From: Lithospermum erythrorhizon
Lineage: Eukaryota; Streptophyta; Magnoliopsida; Boraginales; Boraginaceae
Length of the DNA: 64,000 nucleotides
NCBI GenBank assembly: GCA_019722365.1
Contig: JADFUC010002168.1
Location: forward strand, 147,740-211,739
Reading direction: 5' to 3'
Each line of letters opens with the position of its first letter. Position 1 is the stretch's first letter. The notes beneath the pieces are model-generated. The model was not told the origin of the DNA, did no database searches, and worked only from the letters and a program-made list of their open reading frames with translations. Below are positions 52,156-64,000 of this stretch, in pieces. A program made the position numbers and the translations under genes.

Positions 52156-53499
52156 TGAAAAAAAAAAAACAAAAATTTTTAATTCCGGTGGGACGGGAAT
52201 AGTATAATTTTTTCGATGATAATATTATTTCGTAAAACTTATGAGCGAATTTCATTTATAATTTAGTAGTGTTTGCCATGGAAAAATTTTATCTTTAATC
52301 GGGTTAGTGGAGATTTAAATGCGATAAGCGGAGAATTAGCAGAAACGAAGCGGGACTCGAGTTTTTTTTTAATATCTATTCGTACATATCCTCACGATAA
52401 ATAATCATTATTATGGCTTACGTCTTACTTTCACCATTTGGCGAAATTAAGCCCCTACATAAAAAATTTCATTTTCCGTTTTACTATAACCCGATTGTCG
52501 CTCAATTCGAAGATCGGTTGTAGAATATTGTTCTCCCGTCATTCTCTTGAGTTAGGTAAGAAATTTCAAGTCTTCGAGAGAGATATTTCTTGGGTTTTTG
52601 AGATAGTTGACTTTTGATTGACTTTTATAATTAGATTTATGATAAATGTAGTTGGTTATGGGTTACATGGCGTATATATGTGATAGTCGTGATTTAGAGC
52701 TCGTTTGAGGGCGTTAAGGTCGGAGTTGACTTTTCTAGGTTTCGGTTGACTTTTGGTGAAATATTTTCATAAGACTTTAAATGTGTAGGGGAGTTTAATT
52801 GGGACTATTATAGCTATTGTGATGTTAAATCGGTGATTTAAAATTAAATTAAAGCGATTCAGGTTGAAAAAAGTAATATTTCAAGTTGAGATATAATGAT
52901 ATTTTGAATTATAGATTATTAATTAGGGACCTGTGATTAACTAGAATGACATATAAGTTAATTTGTAATGATAAAATGATAAAGATGGAATTTTAGCGGG
53001 CGATAGATTTGGTTGTGTCAGGTGAGTTTATAAATTCGATAGTTGCCCGTCGTGTTAAGCCGTTTAGAAATCGTTCGATGAGAGTTGGTAATGTTTATTC
53101 TAGAGCGTAATTCTTGGTATTAGTTCACAGTACACTTTACGGGTGTTCTAGGCCTTGACCTTGAGGAAGGGCACGTTCCGTGATCCCAGCGTTCTTCGTG
53201 AGGACTTTTGTGATAGCTAGTAGGGTAGTGCTTATCTGCGTGTATTACATATGTACTTATTTTAAATGATGTACTGTCAACACATATTATAATAATTATG
53301 TGTAAAGACATACAGTCTTTGTAATATAATTATGTGTGGACGGTATATATGTCCTTGTGATATGATTACGGGGAGATAGTATACATTAGCAGTTTGTCAC
53401 GATTATGTGTGAGCCTAATATGATTATGTGACTGTCTGACATTGAAGAAATTTGGTTTGAAAGGGGCAAGTGATGGCACGAACTCCCAACTATGGTACA

Positions 53500-53695
53500 T
53501 TATGTGGCCTTGGCGGCACTTGTGGTATTTATGTGGCTTTGTAAACGCTTGTGGTATTGTGTGGCCTTGGCCCGGCGCTTGTAGTATTTATGTGGCACTT
53601 GTCGTATTTGGTGGTATTTATGTGGCCTTGTCGACGCTTTGTGTATGTGGCTTTGTCGGCACTTGTGGTGTTTATGTGGCCTTCGGCCGGTTGTG
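53500..53695. repeat. Minisatellite of GCACTTGTGGTATTTATGTG units
   Basis: Irregular repeats of a ~25-40-bp unit built from CACTTGTGGTATT, TATGTGGCCTTG and GGC. At least five degenerate copies lie within the LTR-like block. ORFs crossing it are repeat artefacts. Confidence 0.65.
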
Positions 53696-53989
53696 ATTGA
53701 TTCTGAATTGTGTGATGTATTAGGTTGTATGCTTTCTTATTGTTTGGAAGTAAAGTAGTTGGTTGAGAGGTGTTTGATGGAGTTATGTATGATTTTGAGG
53801 TAGCTTGAGTATTAGGATATGGCGCATAGTTGGGACTACTAGGGATTAGGTGACTCTCGCCCTTCTGGATAATAATGGCAATATTGTTGACTTTATCACT
53901 CTGATTTATATGTGCAGGCAATTCTCTTTGATAAGCTTTCTTGCATTGGCAGAATTATTTTATCTCACAGGTATAGCGTCTTTGGTTGG

Positions 53990-54432
53990 CCTATCACTAA
54001 AAGGTATAGCGTGCGGTATGATTCTCTTTGATCGCTTTGCTGTGTGCATTGTCGGTGGCCACATACTACGGTATAGCGTGCGGTTTGGCCACATACTAGG
54101 TATAGCGTGCGGTATGATTCTCTTTGATCGCTTTCTTTGTGTGCATTTATGGGGAGTGACGCATACGGTATAAGCGTGCGGTTTGGCCACATACTACGGT
54201 ATAGCGTGCGGTTGGCCACATACTACGGTATAGATGCGGTATGACTCTCTTTGATTACTTTCTTTGTGTGCATTGTTGATGTGGCCACATACTCACGATT
54301 ATAGCGTGCGGTGTCACTTATACTTTGTGTATAAGTGCGGTGTGCCTTATACTTTGTGTATAAATGCGGTGTGCACTATACTTTGTGTATAAGTGCGGTT
54401 TTGGCGGCCTTATCTTTGCTTGAGTATAAGTG
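53990..54432. repeat. Tandem repeat arrays: TATAGCGTGCGGT units and 29-bp TATACTTTGTGTATAAGTGCG units
   Basis: From 53990 to about 54310, GGTATAGCGTGCGGT recurs with ATGATTCTCTTTGATCG or GGCCACATACTA. From 54311 three successive 29-bp units (54311, 54340, 54369) contain TATACTTTGTGTATAA.TGCG, and a degenerate fourth reaches 54432. TATACTTTGTGTATA is itself near-palindromic. Counterparts lie at about 56575-56705 in the inverted arm. Confidence 0.75.
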
Positions 54433-54750
54433 CGAGGTGATTATTGATTGTCCATTCCTAGCGAGGTAGGCGGATTGAGTATATCTTGTAGCGTTAGAGG
54501 ATGTAGTATGCGGTGGGGGATATGAGATAGGAGGTTTGATGACTAGAGTTTTAGTCGTTGTTGGTCTCTGTGATTTCATTTCGGAGTGAATTGTGTGCTT
54601 ATAAGACCTCATTATATATTACATGTATTGTATGCAGAGACTTCATGTGGAATTATGTTGTATGACTTTATCCGATAATCACATGCATGTAATTTTATTC
54701 ATATTTGACTACGATGACTATTCACTAATCTTGTTGTGCTAGCAACTTGA

Positions 54751-56259
54751 TGCTTTGATAGTTATACTTCATTTTAAAGCGTCGGCACTTGTCGTGACTA
54801 TTTTTCTTCGGGGATCGGTATTTATTTTGATTGTAGCACTTACCGGCGTCTTGTCTTTGTTAGATATGTTCTATATATATCTTAAGTGGCTAATGGATGA
54901 GATACCTTTCAGGAATGAGAACATTAGGAGGCGAAGTATAAGCGAAAGTTTGTACTGTCTAATCGATGATGTTGATGATATTTTATATATATATGGTGGA
55001 AAAATGGATTCAAATGTCTTTCAGGAATATAAGTCTTGTCCAACCACGACTGATACCATGGAGGTAAATAGAGATTCCAGAGTATACTAAATGGAAAATA
55101 AGGAAGATAAATGCATTACTTAGGTTATGGATTCAAGATATGTTACTCGGTCGTATTAAGAAATGCATATATTTGGAAGGTCTTGAAGGCAATTAGTTGT
55201 CTGGGAGGTATGATTATAAAATGGGGAGTAGTACTTTAAAGTGAACTAAAGATAAGTGATTGAGTTGTATATGCGTGAGTTAGGAGAGGTTAAGATATAT
55301 GTTTGAGTTATTGTGTGTTTGAGGTGTATATTATATTGGGAATTTGCTATACTTCCGAAAGATAATAGATAAATACTCTTGTAATTAAGATATACTTGTG
55401 GGCCAGTTGTTGAGGTAGTGTATTGGGTTGGTGTTAGTTAAGAGAAAGCCCGATAAGGAAAGTTTTATTTTGTGGCGAGTAACGCATAAAATATCTTTCT
55501 TGGGAGATATATAGTCTCTAAATAGGTGAAATCTAAATTATTCTTATTAGATGCGATCGGTAGGTTAACCACGTCTTCATTATTTTCACTAAACTTTTGG
55601 TGACTCCTGTTCTTTATGGGCGGGCGTTTCATTACTGGGTTGTTCGCGGATGACCGATGCATTGGCAGTAGGCTAACGTACCAGCAGATGGCGATGGTGG
55701 GCGAAGGCCTCCAGCAGTCATACTTTATCTTCTTGAAGTTTACATTTGTATATATAATTATTATTATTTCAGTTGTATAACAAATTGTTTGATGTGTATT
55801 TATATTATGATTTTCAGTTGTTGTACTATTGGTTAGTTCACCGATGGAGCCGATTATATTGTTTTATTTATGATGTAAAGAAGTCATTTTTATTGTTATC
55901 CATCGTTGGTGACTCACGATATCTGAGTTGGTGGCGGTCCCAGCCTCGGGGAACCCGCTGGGCGAGGTCGTTCTGATGCGTACTCGAGTACAAAATGACA
56001 AGCTAGCAAACCGAAATAAGTTTGAAAATAAAATTACATGATCAAAAACGTTGATAGCAAACAAATCAATTAATGAGGATCTCGGCCTTTAGATGCTCAC
56101 TAGCCGCTCAGTTTCTTCTCAAGCAGTACTCACTGGCTGGCCTGTGATGCAATCGACTTTAGCCTGAAATGAAATGCCGCCCAATGCGAAAAAGAGGTGT
56201 AAAGCATGGCTTCAGTGAGGCTTACTTGAGGGGTGATCTTCTGTCTGAGTAGAATGTCA
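54751..56259. other. Spacer between inverted LTR-like arms
   Basis: About 1.5 kb that would form the loop of the inverted pair. The ORF 54755-55090 (plus) has a hydrophobic start and a charged end but no family resemblance. A GC-rich point lies at about 55930-55975 (GGTCCCAGCCTCGGGGAACC). No gene was recognised. Confidence 0.4.
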
Positions 56260-58250
56260 ATAATATAATGATCAAATATGAATAAAAATACATATATCGA
56301 GGCCCATCTAATCGGGTCGTAATGTAATTCCAATAGAAAATTACGATCATGTCGTGAAGATATAATAAGAAGGTTTTAAGTAAAGCACACAATTCTAGAA
56401 AGACATCAAGAGACTTCAGCCAACTGACTAAAACTCTAGTCATTAGACCTCACATCTGCGTATCCCAGCCGTACAGCGCCACAATGCGCGTATCTTCCGA
56501 TCCGATACACTGCCGGGAATGGACTAATCAATAATCACAGCATACGCGATTATAAGGCCAAACAGCAACATACACAAAGTATAAGGCACGCGTTATACAC
56601 AAAGTATAAAGTAGCGTCAGCTCATCTGTTAAGTGAGCCTTGGCAGCTCTTTATATACTAAGTATAAGGCACACAGCGTATACACTAAGTATAAGGCACG
56701 CGCGGCTTATACCGCAAGTATGAGCCCAATATCGTCGCATATCACCCAAAGGAAGGAGAGTCTTTAACCCCCAATCATCGACATAGGTCGAATCACGATG
56801 CTCGAGTCGCTTTCCAGAGTCATATGCCTTCTACAACCGTCACCTACCGATAACCCGACTACTCTGCTCCCGAAGCAGTATCCAAGCGTAGCGGCTAAAA
56901 CATCTCCTGATAAGTAAAGTCAAACACAATCGTGGGCCTCGAGAAATCATAGTGCCGACAAGGCCACATAAATCATAAAGTCTTGAAATAGAATACATAA
57001 CGTCATAAAGTGCCGTGAGGCCGCAATCGAAATATAAATTGGGGTTATTTCTTTTACCTCAGCCGTCTTGGCATAGAATAATCACTGAAGCCGCCGTAGC
57101 TCCACGCCGATGAATCACATAATCATACACTAATTCACGTATATCATTCTGGCGTAATCATACTTACAATAACATGTTCCCACGCGATTTAAAATGAATC
57201 ATTAAAGTAACACCGTGAGATAAATCTTCCTTTCTGCTTTAGCTACCACAAAAACCGTGAACAATCGCGGTATTGGCCGCTTCCACGATCAACGCCTAAC
57301 AAAACACCCGAAGTATAAATGAGACCTACTACTATACCGGCGTTCTAGAATCACATCATCGCTTCTTAGAGGCCCATGCCAGCAATTCTTATAATGGGAT
57401 AATATCGAATTATAATCCCGTGGGTTTGTGTCAGATTACCGCTAAAATTCCATCATATTACTTAATCATTACACAAATCAACTTATAAAGTCGTTTTAGT
57501 TGTCGGCGAGGTCCGTAATTAACCTTTATACTCCAGTATCAATTATAACCGACTTAGAATTAACACTTTTTGAAACTATAACTCCGCTTTAATCGATTTT
57601 AAATCGCCCAATTTTAACATCACAACAACTATAATGAGTTCAACATAACCTCTACACATTTAAAGTCTTATAATATCACATAAAAGTCAACCGAGAAACC
57701 TAAAAGTCAACTTGACCGTAACATCCTCAGCTTGACACCAGAAGTCGTGGATTAATCGACATATACGTAGCGAGAACCCATAACCAACTAAGATTCATCA
57801 TAAAATTGAATTATGGAAAAGTCAACTATGTCGAAAACCGAGAAATATCTCGAAAGACTTGAAATTTCTTCGGCCTTTCGAGAGAATGATGGGAAGAGCG
57901 ATGATACAAAGTGATCTTGAGTTTGGCGGCGTCGAAGAGAGAAATGGAAAAAGAAATTTTTTAAGGGGGAGGGGGCTTAATCTCGGCCAAATGAGGAGAA
58001 AGAAGATGATGAAGTGTTTGATTATGATGATGTGGAAGATAAGCATGGTTAGATATTTAAAAAACTCGAGTCCCGTTCGGTTTCGGTTAATTTCTCCGCT
58101 TATCGTATTTAAATCTCAACGACAGATTTGAAGATAAAATTTTTATGGCAAAAACTACTAAATTATAAATGTAATTTGGTTCAAAATTTCTGATAATATT
58201 ATGCATCGAAATTATTTATACCGTTCAGGTCCCGCGGCAGAAAAATTTAA
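56260..58250 (-). repeat. LTR-like block, minus-oriented arm; probable 3' LTR of the adjacent gypsy remnant
   Basis: It follows directly, in minus orientation, the C-terminal end of a gypsy polyprotein (RGRNFIRWVDQNNL, about 58262-58310), the position expected for a 3' LTR. It is the inverted partner of 52160-54750. Confidence 0.65.
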
Positions 58251-60300
58251 ATTTTTTTTATAAGGTTATTCTGATCTACCCACCTAATAAAATTTCGACC
58301 TCGAAATTTAAGCAACCAACTGACAGCGAGAACAAAATAATAACACAAAATCAAATACCAGACCAAGCAAGCAATCTGGCTAGCATCTACTCGAAGAAAT
58401 TGCGGGTAACGGTTCACCGTCTCGTCGCCAGTTCCCAGGTAAGCCTCATACACGATTCCTCAGCGGGGACTTCGCACAAGGCATTTTGTCTTGCCTCCTC
58501 AAAACTTCTGCTTTCCGGTCCAAAATCTCATGATGCTTTCACCAGCGTGAGGTCCTCCCTTGAGCTCCACCGGAGGTGAAGCTTCTAAAATTTGCGACTT
58601 CGTCGGGGATATACTTCGTCAAATAGGATCGTGGAACCTGCGTTATGAATCTATCTCCCAAACTCGGAGACAACGTAACCGATAAGCCACAGACGGCTTC
58701 TCCCGGATCTCAAGATAATGGTCGATATAACGAGGCTGACTTCCGCTCTCTAATGTTTCATTTCGAATACCTCGAGGAACAACGTCGCCCGACACCGAGC
58801 GACAAGTCTACTCTGCGATGATGCGCCGCCTTTACATGCATCACGAGGATGTTACCGGATCTTTCTTGAATCGACGTCTGTTCTCTTGAACTCTCGATGA
58901 CCTTCAGACCGTAGACTTTCCTCTCTCTTACCTCGTTCGATAAAGCTGGAGTCACGACCTCGCCCGTACAATGCCTCAGTGGTGCCATCACCGATACTAG
59001 CATGGAGGAAATTTGTTGTTGTGGCGGAACTACATCTTGGGTAACTCGTCGTCCCCGATTTACGGAAGTTCGAGCAGGCTTGGAGCATATCTCGATGTCG
59101 GATCGTCCTCAGTTACTTGTCGGTCTGGGGATGAAAAGATGTACTGTCCAACTTTGGTCAGTCTTATCACAGAAACCCTCAGGAACCTCGAAGTGATCCC
59201 CAGCGTCATGAGATCGAAATGTCGGCAGACCACAATGCGGCCTCCTTGTCCCAGTCCACACATCGAATCTTCGTTGATAGGGCCCATCGTAGATGCGATA
59301 GGTAGGAAATGGCCAGAAACCGATACTTTATCATGATCATTTAAAATCCCCGTCATTAATAAGCACCAGCGTCCTAGGAAGCCCCGAACACGAAGTCGTG
59401 GTGATATTCTCCCGTGTCACATTTCGAGGAATAGGAAGAGTGGAATAAACCCGCGGGATGTACATGCTTTCGGCGCTTCACGCAATTGACAAACCAGAAC
59501 TTTCCCGCGAACTCTGCGTCTGCTTCGTACACGGCCACTTGTCGTCGACCTCGAGTCGCGGTACATCTTCGTCTTTGCCAGTTATGTGGCTATAGGAAGT
59601 ATAGGCTTTCTTCAGAATCTCCATACCGTCATATGAATACGGTACACAATCACACCGTTCATCCTCGAAGGCTCCTCTGCGTCAACAAAATACGTCATTT
59701 CCGCTCATAGCGTCCCTGCGATGGCACAACGATCTGTGCATTCTTTGCCGATACAGATTCGATCCATGGTCGAACTACCGTATGGTAGAAAATCTCGACC
59801 ATTTCACGACATCAAAATCAAACTCGGCTGTTTCATCTACGGGTCCTTTGATTTCCCTTCTCTTCCCGGCTGGCATTAGCTCACTACGTTTACTTCCGCA
59901 GGTGGTACTTTCGTCGTCGAGTCATAATCAGCATTGAACTCCATCCGTCTCCTGCACTTATAAATTCAAATCTCTGCGTGGTAGATACTTCAAACTCTTA
60001 TGATCGGTAAAATCGGCATTTAATCCCACATCTGAATAGTGTCTCATGATTTCAACACAAAGACTATCGCCATTGGCTCGAATCATGGGTGGATAATTCT
60101 TCTCGTGGGTTCCTGTTGTCAGGAAAACATAAGCAAATCGCTTCCGATTGCGTCAAAACACACCCCGAACCTTGATCTGAGAAACATCATTATAAATCCA
60201 TACCAGGGAGCAGGCGGTATCGCCCAATATTTGGGCCGTAGTCAAACTTCCCCACTTTAATACCACAGGCGGTCCTCATGATCATCATCCCGGATAAGAC
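58250..60300 (-). mobile_element. Ty3/gypsy RNase H-integrase remnant
   Basis: Minus-strand fragments in order from high to low coordinate: EKNYPPMI and FTDHKSLKYL (gypsy RNase H, about 60000-60110); a CR2-like integrase stretch with NNFLHASIG-type wording, EALYGRGRDSS (about 58950-59090) and FKRTDVDSRK; VAYRLRCL; and the terminal RGRNFIRWVDQNNL (about 58270). Frames change repeatedly and stops are frequent. Order and wording fit a chromovirus/Tekay-like gypsy element lacking everything upstream of RNase H. Confidence 0.75.
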
Positions 60301-60339
60301 CCGCACTACTGGTCAACTTTGTCCCGATAGTGTCATGAT

Positions 60340-62720
60340 CAAAGAGAAGTCATGATGAATCTCATGTAGGTTGGTCTTCTGCCTTTTGAACAATTGAATG
60401 GGGTTTTATCCTCATTTTCACGAGGAATTTTGTTCAAGAGGTAATTAGTTGTTAGTATCGCTTCCCAGCGTTTCTTGAGGTAAGCACGACATCAACAGAG
60501 GCATTAATCGTCTCTTTCAATGATCGATTTTTTTTCTTTTCGGCAATCCTATTCGTGAGGAGAATATGGAGAGAGTCAACCGTGGTATGCAGCGCTCAGA
60601 ACAAAATTGACCAAATGGTGAGACATACCGCCATCTCATCGCTTTAATGCTACTTTTATCTTTTTCTCAAGTTGATTTTCAACAACTGCTTTATAAAGGG
60701 CAATTGTCGATTACCTCGTTTACTTTTAAATAGTATACATAGCAAAAATTTTGTCTTATCGTCTACAAAGGTGATAAAGTACTCATTTCCACCTTTGGAT
60801 TGGTGGGCTCAATATCATGAATCCTTGTGAACAAGATCGAGAGAACATTATTTAACACGGTTGGAAATGTTGCTCTCGTTGATTTTAGCTGGCACTTTAC
60901 GTTCAGCAATTCTTGCTCGATAAATTCATTAGGTATGTAGTTTAACTGATCTTTCATGTAAAAAAAGAAAATTAGAGTTCACGTGTCACTGACCTACTAT
61001 GCCATAAATTAGGTACTTTCATGAGCATAGAAGCTGATATTGTTTTATTCATCTTGTTTGTAACCGTTACATTCATTTTGAAAAGACCATTTAACACGTA
61101 GCCTTTTCCGACAAACATGCCCACGACTTAGAAAGTACAACTTTGCTCCGGTTTCGATTGCAAGTTTAAGCCCATGTTTGCTAAATGAGGAGCAGTTGGT
61201 TCTTCTAGAATTACGGGACATGCGGAGCATTCTTGATGGCCATTTCCCAGTCATTACCGACACAGCGGTTCCTTCTCCTCGATGTTGGAGGTTGCGTGTC
61301 GCCATGTACATCTTAAGCGATACCGAGTGGCTTGAAAGTAGCAAAGTGATCTTTGGTAGAACAAACGTGCTTTAGTAGCGCCCGGTATCGATCCGGCTCT
61401 TGTGGGTTACGTGCCTGAAAGTTCACCTCGGAAATCACTGACCCGACAGAGTTGATCTCATACGATTCTTTGGTGACTACCATCTTTTTCCCATTATTAC
61501 TTCTCTTGGCGGTTACACTCGAAGTACTTATGACCACGTTTATTCCTGATTGTAGCAACATCAAAAGCAGAGGAATTCCGCCGAGAAGCCGAACCGCTTT
61601 TTCTTGGCTGTTTTTACTGAGGTGCAAAACCATTCTTCCCCTTGAAGACCTCGAAGACGAGAATTCACAACATTCACCTTAGGCCTCCCCGCGGAGGGTT
61701 GGGATAAGCTTGATCCGCGATCCGAAGCCTTCTGTTGCCTGTATTCTCCGGCGAATGAATGAGTGGCAATGTTCATATCGCTTTTCGCTTATTGCTTCAA
61801 ATAGTTCTTGAGAGTACATCGAATGGTGGGGGTATTTCTCGATTACCGCGGCGACCTTGAACATTTTCGTTCGAGCCGTTCATGACTTGAAGCTCGTTGG
61901 AAGAACTGACCTCAAGTTCTCGGCGATCGTCCACCGATTTTTCATCCACCGTTTTGTAGTCGAGAAATCTTTACATAAATGATTTCTTTGAGACTTGCGT
62001 CTTAGTGCTTTATACTTGAACTCAAATTGCTGTCCCTGACTCTTGTTTTGTAGTAGCGTATGTTTTATATGCAGCTACAAAATCATCCAATTAAAATAAA
62101 TTGACAAATAATTGCGGCCGAATAATCGTTATGCTCGGGGAGTTGACCGCGACCAAACTCCAAACACCGTCGTCTTGAACGTAGGAGGTTCTCGACCAAA
62201 AACTAGATTCTGCGAGGTTCAGGTAAATGAATAGAACATCGCTTGTTCTCTCCACCTTTTTGAAGTCATAGAAAAAAAGCGGGGCTTAGGTTGATCATTT
62301 TTCTGCATCACAGGAACATTTGGAGGTTGAGGAGGCAATGTAACTGTGGTAGCAAAGGCGAATTGAACAATTCTCGAACCGCGCCCGGCCGAGCCCGGCC
62401 AACGGCCCGGAACAACATGAAAACGATTGCAGAACATAGGGAGGAAGTGTGACCCAGGACAAAATTTGGTTGTGTCAACTTGCCCCGTCAGAGCATTATG
62501 TAGGAAAATTCGGCCATCGCTCGCGTCGCGTAGATGTATCGACATTGGATTCCATAGCAAAGGTGTTGTGTGTAGCTCCGATCGAATACGTTTTAAGTTG
62601 TAGGGAACTAATAGAGAAAACGGAACTATATGAGCTTTTGCCGAAATAAACTGACACAAACTAAATGCAGAAAGGATTACAAAAGCGACGATTACAAGCA
62701 GAGGCAAACAATTACAAGCG
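60340..62720 (-). mobile_element. Ty1/copia gag and integrase remnant
   Basis: Minus strand, from high to low coordinate. Gag start: VTLPPQPPNVPVMQKNDQP then SKRWREQ (about 62240-62360). Gag middle: FKVAAVIEKYPHH (about 61830-61865). GAG-pre-integrase: SRGHVCRKR or its frame partners and NLWHSRLG-like text (about 61000-61130). Integrase: EYFITFVDDKTKFLLCILFK (about 60720-60785), VENQLEKKIKV (about 60655-60690) and AILTTNYLLNKIPRENEDKT (about 60400-60460). Reverse transcriptase, which should follow, is absent; the sequence passes into gypsy RNase H instead. Multiple frameshifts make it non-functional. Confidence 0.8.
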
Positions 62721-64000
62721 AGGAAATGAAACCGGATAGATCACGTTTACAAGCAGCTTTCCTTAAAAAACGTATAGACCTCTTTCCACTCGGTCTTGGG
62801 GCCAGCGAGGCGTGCAGCTTCCACAGGATAAAACCACACCACTGATTGGCTTCACTGGCGCTATGAACCGATCGACGAACGCTTCACGAGCTTGAGTATC
62901 ACTTGGGCAGGAAAAGCAATGAAAAGAGAGATGGGGCTAGGGTTTTTGTATTTGTGAGTTTTCTTTTGATTTTCTTGTGTTGTGGTGATGGATCATTCGA
63001 GTATGTAGAAAGGCACATAACAACGTCTTACTGCGTTAAGGTGCACTAAACGCATAATGAGCAAATAAAAGCGTATCAAATTACGATTTCAAGTTTGAAA
63101 TGTGCAAAACCGAACTTCGACCCGGAGGCGAAAGTTGGCTCTTGCGACCCCCCCCTTTCGGAGCGCGTCGTGTCCAGCGAGGTCAGCAGCGCGCAGCGCT
63201 GCCTTCCTGTTCGAGCTCATTTACCGGTTGCGCCCCCTGCGGGCGTAGCGTAGACATTTTAACTAAGTAGTCGATCGCGTTACTAAGGCCTCTTAGGAGG
63301 CTTAGTTATAAAGAATGTCATTTCATGGCTCGAGATGTGATGCGGCCGCGATTTTTCAAACTTTATGGTTTGATCACGTCTTTCTTGTAATTTCGTTGAC
63401 CTGTGAAATGAGAGACAAATTTTGAATTGGCAGCACGTTAATATTCTCTTTTATATCCAACAATATTATCAATTAACTGCATGTATGCTCATCGAAATTC
63501 CTCCTTTGGACACCTTGAATTTTGTCTTTTTTGGGGTTGTGCTGTAAAAAAAGAAAAAATCAAGACCGATTTCGTTTCTTGTTCACTGATTTAACAAACA
63601 AAGAATGAACACAAAACAAGTGTCTTTCTATAAGGTCGTATTTACTTAAAACTTGTCAAAACGAATGAATCACTTAACTTTTTAAATAAGTTAATATGTT
63701 ACGGATCGAATATTTATTTTGGTTTAACTAAGTTACTGTAATGCAAAAGAATTTTTATTATTTATGATAGGGGTACAAATAAAATTTATTGTAGGGAAAA
63801 ATTCTTCAGTAATACCGGGTTTTATCGAATCGAAGAAGGAGATCATTGTCCAGCGATGAGTATAGCGTTTCTTGGCGATTTAGTAGAATGTCTGGTTGCT
63901 TTTGACTTAGCGATTTGATCTTGATTTGGCTTGATTTGATCTGATTTGATTCGGCGATTTGAGGCAGCTTGAGCTTGAGCCTGAGCAATACGTAACTTCA
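62721..64000. other. Unassigned repeat-like sequence with a GC-rich block
   Basis: Directly upstream (in copia orientation) of the gag remnant, so part may be its 5' leader or LTR. 63121-63260 is markedly GC-rich, with CAGCGCGCAGCGCTG and CGCCCCCTGCGGGCG. The tail at 63890-63985 repeats TTGATTTG/TTGAGCTTGAGC words. No gene was recognised. Confidence 0.4.

Larger units (their letters stand above)
52160..54750 (+). repeat. LTR-like block, plus-oriented arm of an inverted pair
   Basis: The block matches the reverse complement of 56260-58250 over its length, in order: ATTTATAATTTAGTAGT..TTGCCAT; GATAAGCGGAGAA; CGGGACTCGAGTTTTTT; TAGTTGGTTATGGGTT; GGTTGACTTTT; GACTTTAAATGTGTAG; GATGTTAAA; ATGGAATTTTAGCGG; the TATACTTTGTGTATA repeats; and GACTAGAGTTTTAGTC. 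The plus copy is not flanked by recognisable polyprotein on either side, so it may be a solo LTR or part of a rearranged element. Confidence 0.7.

Noticed and set aside
53529..54219. Several overlapping ORFs with repeated peptides
   Set aside because: They are translations of the minisatellite and 29-bp tandem arrays in the LTR-like block.
1..64000. CRISPR arrays, bacterial operons, tRNA or rRNA genes
   Set aside because: None seen; the tandem repeats lack regular unique spacers and the gene structure is plant nuclear.

Overview
This is nuclear genomic DNA from a flowering plant, most likely a eudicot. Genes are split by GT-AG introns, spacer is AT-rich, and the proteins are plant families (RFI2-type RING protein, AT74-like phosphoglycerate mutase, DUF1068, GDSL esterase, IDM3-like alpha-crystallin protein, LUL4-type E3 ligase, kiwellin-like protein, CYP716 P450). 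Retrotransposons and DNA transposons fill most of the rest. The species cannot be fixed from sequence alone.

Layout. 1-4.6 kb: 5' six exons of an RFI2-like RING gene (minus), running off the left edge. 4.6-8.2 kb: spacer with an inverted-repeat element. 8.2-10.0 kb: AT74/AT74H-like gene (plus) with a damaged first exon. 11.2-12.5 kb: DUF1068 gene (minus). 13.5-14.3 kb: three tandem ~265-bp repeats. 14.9-16.6 kb: GDSL esterase/lipase (minus, five exons). 17.5-18.9 kb: IDM3-like alpha-crystallin gene (minus). 21.4-24.4 kb: LTR element without recognisable polyprotein. 25.8-33.6 kb: LUL4-like RING gene (plus) whose 5.8-kb first intron holds a hAT-like element and a Stowaway-like MITE. 34.6-36.1 kb: tandem duplication. 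36.2-41.4 kb: LINE fragment and a decayed Ty3/gypsy element. 41.5-42.7 kb: foldback element. 43.6-44.0 kb: short kiwellin-like gene. 46.5-49.9 kb: intact four-exon CYP716-type P450 with a duplicated start region. 52.2-58.3 kb: two ~2-kb LTR-like blocks in inverted orientation. 58.3-62.7 kb: minus-strand mosaic of gypsy RNase H/integrase joined to copia gag/integrase. 63-64 kb: unexplained sequence with a GC-rich block.

The genes are independent single-copy loci, not a pathway. Two are RING E3 ligases, one is of the active DNA-demethylation type, one is a Golgi-type DUF1068 protein, one a secreted esterase, one a secreted defence-type protein and one a probable triterpene oxidase. I saw no new multi-gene system. 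The more unusual structures are the inverted LTR pair (a potential long hairpin), the copia/gypsy junction, the duplicated P450 start with a short upstream ORF, the tandem copies of the kiwellin upstream region, and lesions in two otherwise well-preserved genes. Exon junctions were derived by hand from splice signals and family resemblance.
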